A stretch of 64,000 nucleotides of DNA, from NCBI GenBank assembly GCA_919901745.1, contig CAKKPP010000006.1, positions 1 through 64,000 of the forward strand, in the 5' to 3' direction. The stretch comes from Chloroflexota bacterium. Lineage in GTDB: Bacteria; Chloroflexota; Limnocylindria; Limnocylindrales; CSP1-4. The translations under genes and the position numbers were made by a program. How positions within the stretch are numbered: position 1 is the stretch's first letter; the number at the start of each line of letters is the position of its first letter. Positions 14,767 to 25,300 of the stretch are shown piece after piece. The notes under the pieces are model-generated. The model searched no databases. It was not told where the DNA came from and worked only from the letters and a program-made list of their open reading frames with translations.

Positions 14767-16964
14767 GGATCAGCCGGCTGCAACTCACGGATTTCCGACG
14801 GTATCGCGATCTCGACGTCTCGTTCTCGCCGGGCCTCACCGTCGTCCGCGGTCCGAACGAAGCCGGCAAGTCCACGATCCAACGGGCACTCGAGCTGGTG
14901 CTCACTCGGCGCGCGACGTCCGCGGCGGCGGACCTCGACGCGTTGCGTCCGTGGGACGCGCCCGAGACTGCCCGCCCGATCATCACGCTCACCTTCGAGC
15001 AGGAGGAGGAAGCCGGTCCCAAGCAGGGCACCGTCCAGAAGTCCTTCCTCGCAGCCAAGGGCACCGTGCGCCTCGATTACGACGGGCAGTCCATCACCGA
15101 CCCTTCCCTCGCAGACCAGGTCCTGGCCGAGCTGACCGGGATTCCGTCCGAGGCCTTCTTCCGCTCCACGGCCTCGGTCCGGCACCACGAGCTGTCCGAC
15201 CTGGCCCGCGACGAATCTGCCCTCCGAGACCGGCTTCAGGCGTCCATCTCCGGGGCGGACCGCGGGACGTCACGTGCTCGAAAGACCCTCGAGCGAGCCC
15301 TCCATGAATTGAACACGAAGGGGGAAAAGAATCCCGGACGGCTCAAGATCGCCGAGGGCGCGGTGGCTCAGGCCGGTGCGGCCGTCGAGAAAGGCGAGCT
15401 GGCCCTGGTTCAGCTGGAGCGCGACAGGGACGCCAGCGCCGCGGCTCGAGAGCGTCGAACCGAATCGGAAGGCGTCCTTCGCGAGCGTCGATCGCTGCTC
15501 GAAAAGGCTCGACAGGCCGAGCGCCTGGTCGCCGAGCGGGACGCGGCGCAGGAACGGTTCGATCGGTATCGCCAGGCCGTGCAGGTTCGCGACGAGCTCG
15601 TGGTGCTGGCCGATTCCCACCCGTCGACCACCCCGCTCGCCGTGCTGCGCCCGGCCATCGAGCGGCTGCGCGCCCTCGATGGGCGGATCCGGGAGCTTCG
15701 CGGGATGCTCGCCGGGGAGATCGAGGTCAACTATGACGTCGTGGCTCCCAAGGCGACCGCATGGCGGCTGACGGCGGCCCTTGCCGGGCTCGTGGTCGTC
15801 GCCGGTGCCGCCCTGGCCGTCAGTTCCCAGGTCGGCATCGTGAGCCTCGACAACGGCCTCGTCATCGGGCTCGGTGGCGTCGCTGTCGGCGCCGTCCTTG
15901 CGTATGCGGGGAGACGCCAGCGCCAGTCGTCCCAGAGTTTCGCGCGCAACCAGCAGCTTCGAGACATCGAGATCGACCGGCGCCTGCGTGGTCGATCCGA
16001 TCTCGAGGAGCAGCTCGTCCAGGCCGAGGTGGACACCAAGGCCAGGCTCGAACACCTGGCCTTGCCGGACCTCGCGGCTGCCGAGGAACTCCTGACGCGC
16101 GAGGAAGCCCATGTCAACCAGGTCGAGCGCCTGACCGCCCAGCTCGATGGTCTCGTTGGCAAGGAGCCGTTCGACACCCTCCCCGCGTCGCGTGACGCCG
16201 CCGCGCTGACCGTCGAGCAGAAGGCGAGCGCGCTCGAGGGGCTCGGTCCGATTGCCAAGGAGCCGCGCGCCCGGGAGCGCCTCGAGGTCGAGGTCCGGGA
16301 CGCGGAATCGTCGCTCGATCGCGCCCGGGACGACGAGGCGACAGCCCGTGCCCGGGTCGAAGCCAACGCCGTCGATGCCGAGGAAGTTGCCGGTCATGCC
16401 GAGCGCCTCGCGATGTGGCGCGAGCAGCTCGCGGCCCTCCAGCGTCGCGGCCGGGTGTATGCGGCCACGTTCGAGGCGATCGAGCGGGCCGAGCGGACGA
16501 CGATGCGGACGGCCACGCGCTTCCTCGAACGACGGATGGTGTCGGACCTCGGTCGAGCGACCGGTGGGCGGTACCGGCGGGTCCGGGTGGACGACAAGAC
16601 GCTCGACATCGCCGTGCACGCACCCGAGCGCGGCGACTGGGTCGATGTCGGTCAGCTCAGCCAGGGCACCGTCGATCTCGTCTACCTGGCGGCCCGGATC
16701 GGCCTGGTCCGGTTGGTCACCGGCGACCGGCGGCCACCATTGATTCTCGACGATCCGTTCGTCACGTTCGACGAGGCGCGAGCCACCCGCACGCTCGAGC
16801 TCCTTCGTGATCTGGCCCGCGACTTCCAGGTGATCTACCTGACGACGTCGGAGCGCTACGACGCGGTCGCCGACAGCGTCGTCGAACTGCCCGGCCCAAC
16901 GGCACTCGATGACAGCGCTCCGGAGGAACCGGACGAGACCGCCGCGGTCGCGGCGATGGGCTGA
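14763..16964 (+). CDS. SbcC/YhaN-like AAA ATPase with central membrane hairpin
   Basis: A 733-residue Rad50/SMC-type ATPase, shorter than SbcC (over 1000). Walker A is RGPNEAGKSTIQRAL near residue 33; the ABC signature is VGQLSQGTVDLVYLAARIGL and Walker B is LILDDPFVTFDEARA near the C terminus. Long Arg/Glu-rich stretches between them should be coiled coil. Two hydrophobic segments near residues 340-380 (AALAGLVVVAGAALAVS and LVIGLGGVAVGAVLAYAG) look like a membrane hairpin, as in Bacillus YhaN. GTG start overlaps the SbcD-like stop. The pair probably acts on DNA near the membrane; this is inference. Confidence 0.88.
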   Translation: MRISRLQLTDFRRYRDLDVSFSPGLTVVRGPNEAGKSTIQRALELVLTRRATSAAADLDALRPWDAPETARPIITLTFEQEEEAGPKQGTVQKSFLAAKGTVRLDYDGQSITDPSLADQVLAELTGIPSEAFFRSTASVRHHELSDLARDESALRDRLQASISGADRGTSRARKTLERALHELNTKGEKNPGRLKIAEGAVAQAGAAVEKGELALVQLERDRDASAAARERRTESEGVLRERRSLLEKARQAERLVAERDAAQERFDRYRQAVQVRDELVVLADSHPSTTPLAVLRPAIERLRALDGRIRELRGMLAGEIEVNYDVVAPKATAWRLTAALAGLVVVAGAALAVSSQVGIVSLDNGLVIGLGGVAVGAVLAYAGRRQRQSSQSFARNQQLRDIEIDRRLRGRSDLEEQLVQAEVDTKARLEHLALPDLAAAEELLTREEAHVNQVERLTAQLDGLVGKEPFDTLPASRDAAALTVEQKASALEGLGPIAKEPRARERLEVEVRDAESSLDRARDDEATARARVEANAVDAEEVAGHAERLAMWREQLAALQRRGRVYAATFEAIERAERTTMRTATRFLERRMVSDLGRATGGRYRRVRVDDKTLDIAVHAPERGDWVDVGQLSQGTVDLVYLAARIGLVRLVTGDRRPPLILDDPFVTFDEARATRTLELLRDLARDFQVIYLTTSERYDAVADSVVELPGPTALDDSAPEEPDETAAVAAMG

Positions 16965-17029
16965 CGCGCCTGGACCTGCTTGTCGCCGGCGGACTCGCGA
17001 CCATCGCGTTTGGCCTCGGTTCCGCGATC

Positions 17030-17833
17030 GTGTGGGGCAGCGCTGACTTCCTCGGCGGCCTGGCAAGTCGGCGTGCGGCCGCCGTCAGCGTCGTTCTCGT
17101 CGTGCAGGGCATCGGCATGATCCTCGCGCTTGGGGCCGCCGGACTACGCGGCGAGGGCATTCCCGAGCCGCGGGCCATCGCGCTCGCCGTCGGGGCCGGG
17201 ATCGGTGCCGGGATCGGCCTGCTGGGTCTGTATCACGGGCTTGCGGTGGGCCGGATGGGTGTCGTCGCGCCCGTCACGGGGGTCCTCGCAGCCGCGCTGC
17301 CGGTCGTGGTCGGGATGGTCCGGGACGGCCTGCCGGGCGGATCGATCATCGTGGGCATTGCCCTCGCGCTGCTCGCCGTGGTGATCGTGTCGCGCGTGCC
17401 GGGCGTCGACAGCGGTCGATCGGGGTTCGAATTCGGGATCATCGCCGGCCTCGGACTCGCGAGTTTCAACATCCTCGTCGGGGTGCTGCCCGGCGAGGGC
17501 GTCTTCGCCCCCCTCGTGGCGCTCAAGGGGGCATCGGCGATCCTGATCGTCGGCGTCATCCTTGCTCGACGCGTGTCGTGGACGATGCCGCGGGCCGCGC
17601 TCCCGCTCGCGATCGGGGCCGCCGTGCTCGACCTCCTCGGGAACGCCTTCTACCTGCTGGCGACCCAGGCGGGCCGGCTCGACGTGGCCGTGACCCTGTC
17701 GTCGCTGTATCCCGTCACGACGGTGATCCTCGCGGCGGTCGTCCTCCGTGAGCGCGTCACCCGAGATCACGGCATGGGGATCGTCGCGGCCGGAGCGGCG
17801 ATCGTCCTGATCGCGTCGGGCTCGGCGGGGTAG
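17030..17833 (+). CDS. EamA/DMT-family transporter
   Basis: A 267-residue hydrophobic protein with two EamA halves and about nine to ten membrane helices. The start motif is WGSADFLGGLASRR and the second half ends SLYPVTTVILAAVVLRERVTR, the classical EamA ending. It is a drug/metabolite-type permease of unknown substrate. The GTG at 17030 is the only standard start. However, the frame is open upstream through about 20 more codons (LVAGGLATIAFGLGSAIV) that would complete the first membrane helix, so a CTG near 16970 or 16976 may be the real start. It follows the SbcC-like gene by 65 nt and converges with the orphan RHS cassette. Confidence 0.82.
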   Translation: MWGSADFLGGLASRRAAAVSVVLVVQGIGMILALGAAGLRGEGIPEPRAIALAVGAGIGAGIGLLGLYHGLAVGRMGVVAPVTGVLAAALPVVVGMVRDGLPGGSIIVGIALALLAVVIVSRVPGVDSGRSGFEFGIIAGLGLASFNILVGVLPGEGVFAPLVALKGASAILIVGVILARRVSWTMPRAALPLAIGAAVLDLLGNAFYLLATQAGRLDVAVTLSSLYPVTTVILAAVVLRERVTRDHGMGIVAAGAAIVLIASGSAG

Positions 17834-17850
17834 GCTGGGCCGGTCCAACC

Positions 17851-18609
17851 TCAACGTCCAGCGAGGATCGCCGTGAGCGCGCCGTCCGCCTGACGGGCCC
17901 TGGCCGCAGGCGTCCAGGGCAGGGCGCTGTCTCGGGCGAGGATCGCGAGACCGACGGCGCTGTCGGTCGCGGTCTGGCCGAGGCTGTCGGCCACCCCGAT
18001 CCCGACGGCAGCCGAGTAGCTGTACGGGGCGATCGCACTGGCCGCCTGGTGCGGGGCATCGTCTGGCACGTACGGAACGAGCGCGGCGCCACCCGGCAGG
18101 TTGGCCAGCGTGGCACACCACCAGTCGCCGAGGTAGCAGTGCCCATCCGGATCGACCAGCGTGGCCGGGTTGGCGCCGGCGTAGAGGTAGCGGTTGAAGG
18201 TGATCGGGTCGAGCGCACTGCCGGCCAGGTCGTCGGGGGAGCTGAACGCGCCGAGATCGGGGACATAGGCGCGGAACACGAAGTCGTACAGCTCGGCATC
18301 GCCGCTGGCCGACAGGAGCAGCCGGCCCTGGTAGCCCCACGGGCGGGCGAGTCCGGAGCTGACGGAGGCGAGGGTCTCGCCGTACGGGTCGTAGCGCCGG
18401 GCATCGCTGATGACCCCACCACCGAGGGTGGCGTAGCCGGCGCTGTTGCCGTGCAGGTCCGAGAGCGTCCAGCCGAAGCCGCCACTGCTGGTACTGACTG
18501 CCGTGCGGGCTCCCGTGGGATCGACGATCGAGCTGGTGCTGGCACCGGTTGACGGGGTGATCTTGGCGATGACCTCACTGGAGCCGACATAGGCGTACGT
18601 GTCGGTCAC
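17851..18609 (-). CDS. Orphan RHS C-terminal cassette with alternative tip
   Basis: The first 155 or so residues repeat the RHS core of the giant upstream RHS protein almost identically (TDTYAYVGSSEVIAKI through FNRYLYAGANPATLVDPDGH; one Asp/Asn change). After DPDGH the sequence switches to an unrelated tip of about 95 residues beginning CYLGDWWCATLANLPGG and ending DGALTAILAGR. This is the classic orphan toxin cassette of polymorphic RHS loci. The homologous frame continues upstream to 18754 but meets a stop just beyond, and has no proper start. The GTG at 18609 is merely the first usable codon, so it is probably silent until recombined into the main gene. No immunity gene follows it. Toxin activity of the tip is inferred from position only. 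Confidence 0.75.
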   Translation of the reverse strand: MTDTYAYVGSSEVIAKITPSTGASTSSIVDPTGARTAVSTSSGGFGWTLSDLHGNSAGYATLGGGVISDARRYDPYGETLASVSSGLARPWGYQGRLLLSASGDAELYDFVFRAYVPDLGAFSSPDDLAGSALDPITFNRYLYAGANPATLVDPDGHCYLGDWWCATLANLPGGAALVPYVPDDAPHQAASAIAPYSYSAAVGIGVADSLGQTATDSAVGLAILARDSALPWTPAARARQADGALTAILAGR

Positions 18610-18754
18610 GCCGGCGGCGGTCTTCGCCTTGTGGCGTCCCAGGGCATCGATCGTGAAGCTGGTCGCGCTGCCGCTCGTCGGGGTGATCCCCGTCAGCCGG
18701 TCGGCGAGATCATAGGCATAGCCGGTGGACGTGACCGGGGGGATGGCGGTGGTG
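18146..18754 (-). repeat. 609-bp direct repeat, displaced copy of RHS core
   Basis: Matches 20233-20841 in the same orientation at an offset of 2087 bp. The copies start to match at TCCGGATCGACC and end sharply at GGTGGTG. Two mismatches lie near the low-coordinate edge (18171 and 18175); the rest looked identical by eye, and the translated segment differs at one residue. Confidence 0.9.
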
Positions 18755-18823
18755 GCGCGATCAGTACCCCTGAGTTCCTAACACGGTGGGACCTGGCACC
18801 TATATCAGCCGTAGATCTGGAAC

Positions 18824-19306
18824 CTACCCAACCTCGACCTCGATGAGCCCACCGACTTCTAGAGGTGATAGCCGCTCACGAACGAGGTCCACCACACGAC
18901 GATCCGCGGCGTCGATGGCCACGAAGCCGCCCGCCTTCCACTCATGGGGTACGCCGAGATCGGAAACGATCTCGTGCAGAGCCGAATGGACGGGCTCCGG
19001 AGCATTGCGACGGAGTGCCGCACGAACCGTCCGATGGCCGCTGGCTCGAACGAGCCGCCGGAGGACCACGGCGCCACCGTCATCGCTCGTTGCCTCGACG
19101 ATGTCGCCGAGCGACAATCCGTACGTGTAGAAGGGAATGCAACAGAGTTGGAACGTTTCATCCTGCAACCGGCGCACCCATAACTGCTCCCAATGGCCGG
19201 GGAGGTCGTGAGCCTGCAGATCAACGAGGATCAGAAAGTCGGACGCGTCGCGCCAAACTGGTTCCCGATGCGTTGCCACGTTCTCGCTATTAGGGCGCGG
19301 GATCAA
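18824..19306 (-). CDS. Probable immunity protein (DUF4265-like)
   Basis: A 160-residue soluble protein. The central part PFYTYGLSLGDIVEATSDDG and the following ASGHRTVRAAL pattern recall the DUF4265 family, which I name from memory. It starts with TTG one base after the TGA of the giant RHS gene, so it is translationally coupled to the HNH-tipped toxin. It lies between that toxin and the displaced orphan cassette. That position is where RHS immunity genes sit, so neutralising the HNH tip is the likely role. Weak AGGGG eight bases upstream of TTG. The family assignment is moderate and the immunity role is inferred from context. Confidence 0.7.
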   Translation of the reverse strand: MIPRPNSENVATHREPVWRDASDFLILVDLQAHDLPGHWEQLWVRRLQDETFQLCCIPFYTYGLSLGDIVEATSDDGGAVVLRRLVRASGHRTVRAALRRNAPEPVHSALHEIVSDLGVPHEWKAGGFVAIDAADRRVVDLVRERLSPLEVGGLIEVEVG

Positions 19307-19307
19307 T

Positions 19308-22300
19308 TCAGTTGCCCCTGTAAGTGACCGTCCACCAGTTCACGATTCTCTCAGGCCACCATTCTGGCGGCCAGGACCCTGTGAAACCAGGCGGCGGATT
19401 GGCGGGCGCGGGTCGGTCACTCTTGGACCTATTACACCAGCCGCAGGCCGGGGCAAGGTTCGCGCCTGTCAGGTCGCCCCCTTGGCTGCGCGCGATGACG
19501 TGGTCGACCTGCTGCGCTGGGTTGGCCCGACAGTACGAACAAAGCGGAGGAACGCGGTCAGACGCAAAGTACTGCAAACGAATTCCAGAGGAGATCCGTG
19601 CTCCTGCGCCGGCTCCGCCCGCCGATCCGGACGGGATGGTAAGAACCTTCCCGGGCGCTGGCGCCAACCAAGAGTCAGCTGGCCAAGTAGCAGGGAGGGT
19701 CTTCGCCGCTCCCGCCCCGCGATAGCCCGCCCAGCCACCGGAGAACCCTCCCGCGAGAGAGCCCCAGCCGCGGGCATCGCTGGGCACCAGTGACTCGCCG
19801 TTAGCCACGGCCAGGCCGGCCGAGGCCAGGCCGATGCCGCCGATCCCCAGGCAGAGCGGCCCCGACAGGGCACAGGCGGCACCGGCCGCGAGCCCGATCG
19901 GCGCCCCTTGCGCGAAGCCCTCGACGAACTCGCCGAGCGGCGACGTGCCGAGTTGCGCGGCCCGCCCGAACTCGGCCCGCTGGGAGGCCTCGGTGCGCAG
20001 CCAGGCGTCGCGGCCGGCGCCGGCCATCTGGAGGTCGGCCGCCAGCGCCCGGTTGACCCGGACCCTGCTGGGACCCTTGACCGGCACGCTCCGGCTGGGT
20101 GTCCGGCTGGTGACCCGCGCCTCGGCCTTGCGGGCGGCCGCCTGGCGGGCCGGTGAGGGTCCGGACGTCCCGGCCCGGACGCTGCCCGGGGCTCCCCCGT
20201 CGTACAGGTTGCGATTGACGAAGGCATGGCCGTCCGGATCGACCAGCGTGGCCGGGTCGGCTCCGGCGTAGAGGTAGCGGTTGAAGGTGATCGGGTCGAG
20301 CGCACTGCCGGCCAGGTCGTCGGGGGAGCTGAACGCGCCGAGATCGGGGACATAGGCGCGGAACACGAAGTCGTACAGCTCGGCATCGCCGCTGGCCGAC
20401 AGGAGCAGCCGGCCCTGGTAGCCCCACGGGCGGGCGAGTCCGGAGCTGACGGAGGCGAGGGTCTCGCCGTACGGGTCGTAGCGCCGGGCATCGCTGATGA
20501 CCCCACCACCGAGGGTGGCGTAGCCGGCGCTGTTGCCGTGCAGGTCCGAGAGCGTCCAGCCGAAGCCGCCACTGCTGGTACTGACTGCCGTGCGGGCTCC
20601 CGTGGGATCGACGATCGAGCTGGTGCTGGCACCGGTTGACGGGGTGATCTTGGCGATGACCTCACTGGAGCCGACATAGGCGTACGTGTCGGTCACGCCG
20701 GCGGCGGTCTTCGCCTTGTGGCGTCCCAGGGCATCGATCGTGAAGCTGGTCGCGCTGCCGCTCGTCGGGGTGATCCCCGTCAGCCGGTCGGCGAGATCAT
20801 AGGCATAGCCGGTGGACGTGACCGGGGGGATGGCGGTGGTGCCGTTGGCCGATGTGGACTGGGCACTGGCGTTCCCGGCCCCGTCGATCGCGGCCACCGT
20901 GTAGCTGTGGGCGCTGCCCGAGGCGAGCCCGCCATCGACGTAGGTCGGCGAGCCGGTCGTGGCCACGAGGGTCCCGTCGCGATAGATCCGGTAGCCCTGG
21001 ACGCCGACGGTGTCGGTCGACGCGGTCCAGGCCAGGTCGAGCCGGTGGTTGTCGACGACGGTCAGGCCGAGTCCGGTGGGCACCGTCGGCGGGGTCGTGT
21101 CCGGTGGCGGCGCGCCACCGCCGGGGCCGGGTGCGACCGCGATGAGCGCGGTCTGGACGCGCTCCGTGCCCGGGCTGACGGTCGAGCTGAAGCCGCCCTG
21201 GCTGCCGGCCGCGGCGGCGACGAGGCTGGCGATGGTCAGCCCGCCGTTGGTGCCGGTCGAGCCGGTGCTGACGTCGAGCTGTTCGGTAAAGCCGGTCGGT
21301 GGGGTCCAGGCGACCGTGCCGCCGGTGAGCGCCCGGCTGGTCTTGAGGTCGAGGAGCAGGGCGCCGGCCACGCTCGTCGTGACCGCCGGTCCGGTCGGTG
21401 AGCCGGTCGCCGCCAGGGCCAGGGTGGCCGAGGCATGCAGGGGCGTCGTCGGATCGGGGTTGGCCAGTGCGATCGCGCCCCAGGCGAAGCGCGCCCCGGC
21501 CGACGAGGTGAACGTCCAGCTCGCCGGCTCCGCGGCGGCGGTGCGGCTGAACACCCGGGTGCGCTGGGTGGTCGAGCCGTCGATCGGCGAGCCCGTGAGC
21601 TCGGTCCAGCCGGTCGGTGGGGTGAGCGTGGTCTGGGCGATCGTCTGGTGGATGGCCACCACGAGGTAGTCGCCATCGAGCGTGCCCGACGGCTTGCTGA
21701 CCACGACCGCGGTCGTGCTCGATACGTCGTACACGCCCGACGAGCTGGCGCGGACGCTGATCGAACCGCCGCCGCCGCCGCTGGTGGTGGCCCCGGCACT
21801 CGTGCTCTGGGCGCTCTCGTTGGCCGCGGCATCGACTGCCGCGACGGTGTAGCTGTAGGCGGTGGCGGGGGCGAGGCCGGTGTCCGACCAGGCGTTCGAG
21901 CCAACCGTCGTCAGCAGGGTCCCGTCGCGATAGATCCGGTAGCCCTGGACGCCGACGGTGTCGGTCGACGCGGTCCAGGCCAGGTCGAGCCGGTGGTTGT
22001 CGACGACGGTCAGGCCGAGTCCGGTGGGCACCGTCGGCGGGGTCGTGTCCGGTGGCGGCGCGCCACCGCCGGGGCCGGGTGCGACCGCGATGAGCGCGGT
22101 CTGGACGCGCTCCGTGCCCGGGCTGACGGTCGAGCTGAAGCCGCCCTGGCTGCCGGCCGCGGCGGCGACGAGGCTGGCGATGGTCAGCCCGCCGTTGGTG
22201 CCGGTCGAGCCGGTGCTGACGTCGAGCTGTTCGGTAAAGCCGGTCGGTGGGGTCCAGGCGACCGTGCCGCCGGTGAGCGCCCGGCTGGTCTTGAGGTCGA

Positions 22301-25300
22301 GGAGCAGGGCGCCGGCCACGCTCGTCGTGACCGCCGGTCCGGTCGGTGAGCCGGTCGCCGCCAGGGCCAGGGTGGCCGAGGCATGCAGGGGCGTCGTCGG
22401 ATCGGGGTTGGCCAGTGCGATCGCGCCCCAGGCGAAGCGCGCCCCGGCCGACGAGGTGAACGTCCAGCTCGCCGGCTCCGCGGCGGCGGTGCGGCTGAAC
22501 ACCCGGGTGCGCTGGGTGGTCGAGCCGTCGATCGGCGAGCCCGTGAGCTCGGTCCAGCCGGTCGGTGGGGTGAGCGTGGTCTGGGCGATCGTCTGGTGGA
22601 TGGCCACCACGAGGTAGTCGCCATCGAGCGTGCCCGACGGCTTGCTGACCACGACCGCGGTCGTGCTCGATACGTCGTACACGCCCGACGAGCTGGCGCG
22701 GACGCTGATCGAACCGCCGCCGCCGCCGCTGGTGGTGGCCCCGGCACTCGTGCTCTGGGCGCTCTCGTTGGCCGCGGCATCGACTGCCGCGACGGTGTAG
22801 CTGTAGGCGGTGGCGGACGTGAGGCCGGTGTCCGACCAGGCGGTGGTCCCGGCCGCGACCTGGGTCAGGTAGGTGCCGCCCCGGAAGATGCGGTACTTCG
22901 TCACCCCGACGTTGTCGGTCGAGGCGGTCCAGGCCAGATCGATCCTGGTGCCGACGGCGCTCGCCGAGAGCCCCGTCGGGGTCGACGGAGGCGTGCTGTC
23001 GGCTGGCGATCCACTGGTCGTGGCCCCGGCGCTCGCGCTCAGCGCACTCTGCAGGCCGGCCGCGTCGAGCGCGCGGATTCGATAGGTATACGCGGTGCCG
23101 GGGGCCGCGCTCCGGTCGGTGAAGGCGATCGCCGATCCGGCGACCACGATCAGCGGGCTGCCGTCGCGCTCGATCGCGTAGGCGCTGACGGCGACGTTGT
23201 CGGTGGCCGCCGTCCAGCTGAGCCCGATCGTGGTGTCGCCGAGCGCGGTCGCCGTAAGGCCGCCGGGCGTCGAGGGCGCGATCGTGTCGGGGGCCGGCGT
23301 GGCCGGCACCACGGAGCTCGTCAGGTTGCCGTAGCCGTCGCTGACGTAGTTCGCCGCCACGCCGTCGATCGTCAGCGTCCGCGGGGCGCCGGTTCGATCG
23401 AAGGCGAACGTGGCCACGACCCCGTTCTCGGTCTGGCTGACCCGATTCGAATCGGCATCGTACGCGTACGACTTGGTGGTCGCGCCGATCGTCGCCTGGG
23501 TGACTCGATCGAGCGGGTCGTAGCTGAACGTCTGGGTCCCGCCGCCGGCATCGCCGGTGATCCCGGTCAGGGCCTGCGTCTCCGAGGTGACGGTCCCGCC
23601 CCGATCGTACGTCCGCCCGAAGAACGCGAGGGTGGCCGCCCCCTGCTTCTCCGAGAGGCCGATCGGTCGCTTGGCGCCGTCGTAGGCGAATGTGCCGCTG
23701 TTGGTGCCGGTCGGCCAGGAACGCGCGTCGAGCAGCCCGTCGAGGCGCCACGAGAAGGTCGTCGCGCCGGCCGTCAGCGGGCTGGTCACGCTGACGAGGT
23801 TTCCGCGCAGGTCGTAGCCGAACGTCGCCGCGGTCGAGCTGATCGCGTGGTCCTTGCGGGTGGCGACGCTGCCGTCGGGGTTGTAGGTGGAGGTCGTGAT
23901 CGGCGCGCCCGAGCGGGACACCGTCGTCTCCCGACCGAGCAGATCGAACCCGAAGCTGAGCGCGTCGGCCGCACTCGCGGAGCCGTTCTCGAAGCGATCG
24001 AGGGCGGCCCGCTGGCCGGCCCCGTCGTACGTCGAGAGCGTCCGGATCTTGGGACTCGCCGTGCCGGCGCCCTGATGGATGATCGACTGGGTCAGGCGGC
24101 CAAGGGCGTCGTACGTCAGGTCGGTGTGGCGGAGCGGCGTCGTGCACGCGCCGCTGCCGGTCGCGTCGCAGCTCGAGGTCAGGCGGGCACCGCCCGAGGC
24201 GGTGTCGTAGAAGTTGGTCGTCGTCGCGAGAGCCGTGCCGACGTTGGTCGGCGGGGTCTCGGTCAGGACATGGCCCGCCGCGTCGTAGGTGTAGCGCCAC
24301 GACGAGGTCGGGGCCGCGGTCGGGTCGCAGGCATCGGCCTGGACCTGGCGGGCGGTGCAACGCGCGGTCAGCTCGCCGCGGTCGTTGTAGGCGAGCTTCG
24401 AGGTCACGTTGATCGTCGCCGTCGAACCCGGATTGCCGGCGATGTAGTTCTGGGTGGCGGCCGTGATCCGGCCCCCGCGGTCGAACGCGTAGTGGCTGAC
24501 CGTGCCGCCCGGATCGGTTGCGTCGGTCTGGTCGCCGAGCGCGTCGTAGGCATAGCTGGTGGTGAGATTGACGTCGGGCGCGCTTGTTCCGGCGCCGTCG
24601 ATCTGGTTCACGCTGACCGCGCTCAGGCGGCCCGCCGTGTCGTACGTCGATCCGGTCACCTGCGGTGCCTCGCCGGCCTTGGCCGGGGGCGCCACGCTGG
24701 CGATCACCTGGCCGGCCGCGTCGAACGCGGTGACCGACGGGGCGTGGCGGGTCGGGCTGGCGGTGTCCCAGACCTGGACATCGTCGATCGTCACCGTGTT
24801 CGCGCTGAACTGCTCGCGATTGCCGCGGAAGGCGATGACCACGCCGGACGCATAGGTGCTTGTCGGCGTCCACGTCAGATCAAGGCGCTGCCAGCCCGAT
24901 CCCGTGGATGTGAAATTTGCCTCGCCGTAGGAGCTGGCGGCCGGGAAGCCCAGATAGACGCCCCACGCCTGTCCCGCGGTCGACCCGCTGGCATAGACAG
25001 TCGCCTGGTAGGTGTGGCCCGCGAGGAACGTGCCCGAGAGAGGCAGACTGACCCCTTGGTTCTTCGTCGCCGCACTGGTCACGATGCGTCGGGCGTAGCG
25101 ACCGGTGGCCGGGCCCGTCGCCGTCGATAGCGTTGCCCCCGTCGCGATGAACACATTCGAGGCGGTCGTGAAGCCCTCGCCGGTCCCGCTCTCGAACGTC
25201 GTCAGCGAGTACTGGGCGCCATCACTGGTGTCGAAGTCGAGGAGTGTGGTCGTCTGACGTCCGGCCGCGTCATAGACGCGCTTCGTCCAGCCGACCTGGC

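Noticed and set aside
20968-22863. CRISPR-like or satellite array
   Set aside because: The repeat is a coding duplication of 316 codons, with no spacer pattern. No CRISPR array is seen in the window.
20797-24873. 1358-codon open frame on the minus strand, out of phase with the RHS gene, and a 915-codon frame opposite it at 22383-25130
   Set aside because: Both are Arg/Gly/His-rich shadows of the RHS gene in GC-rich sequence, without domains or start signals.
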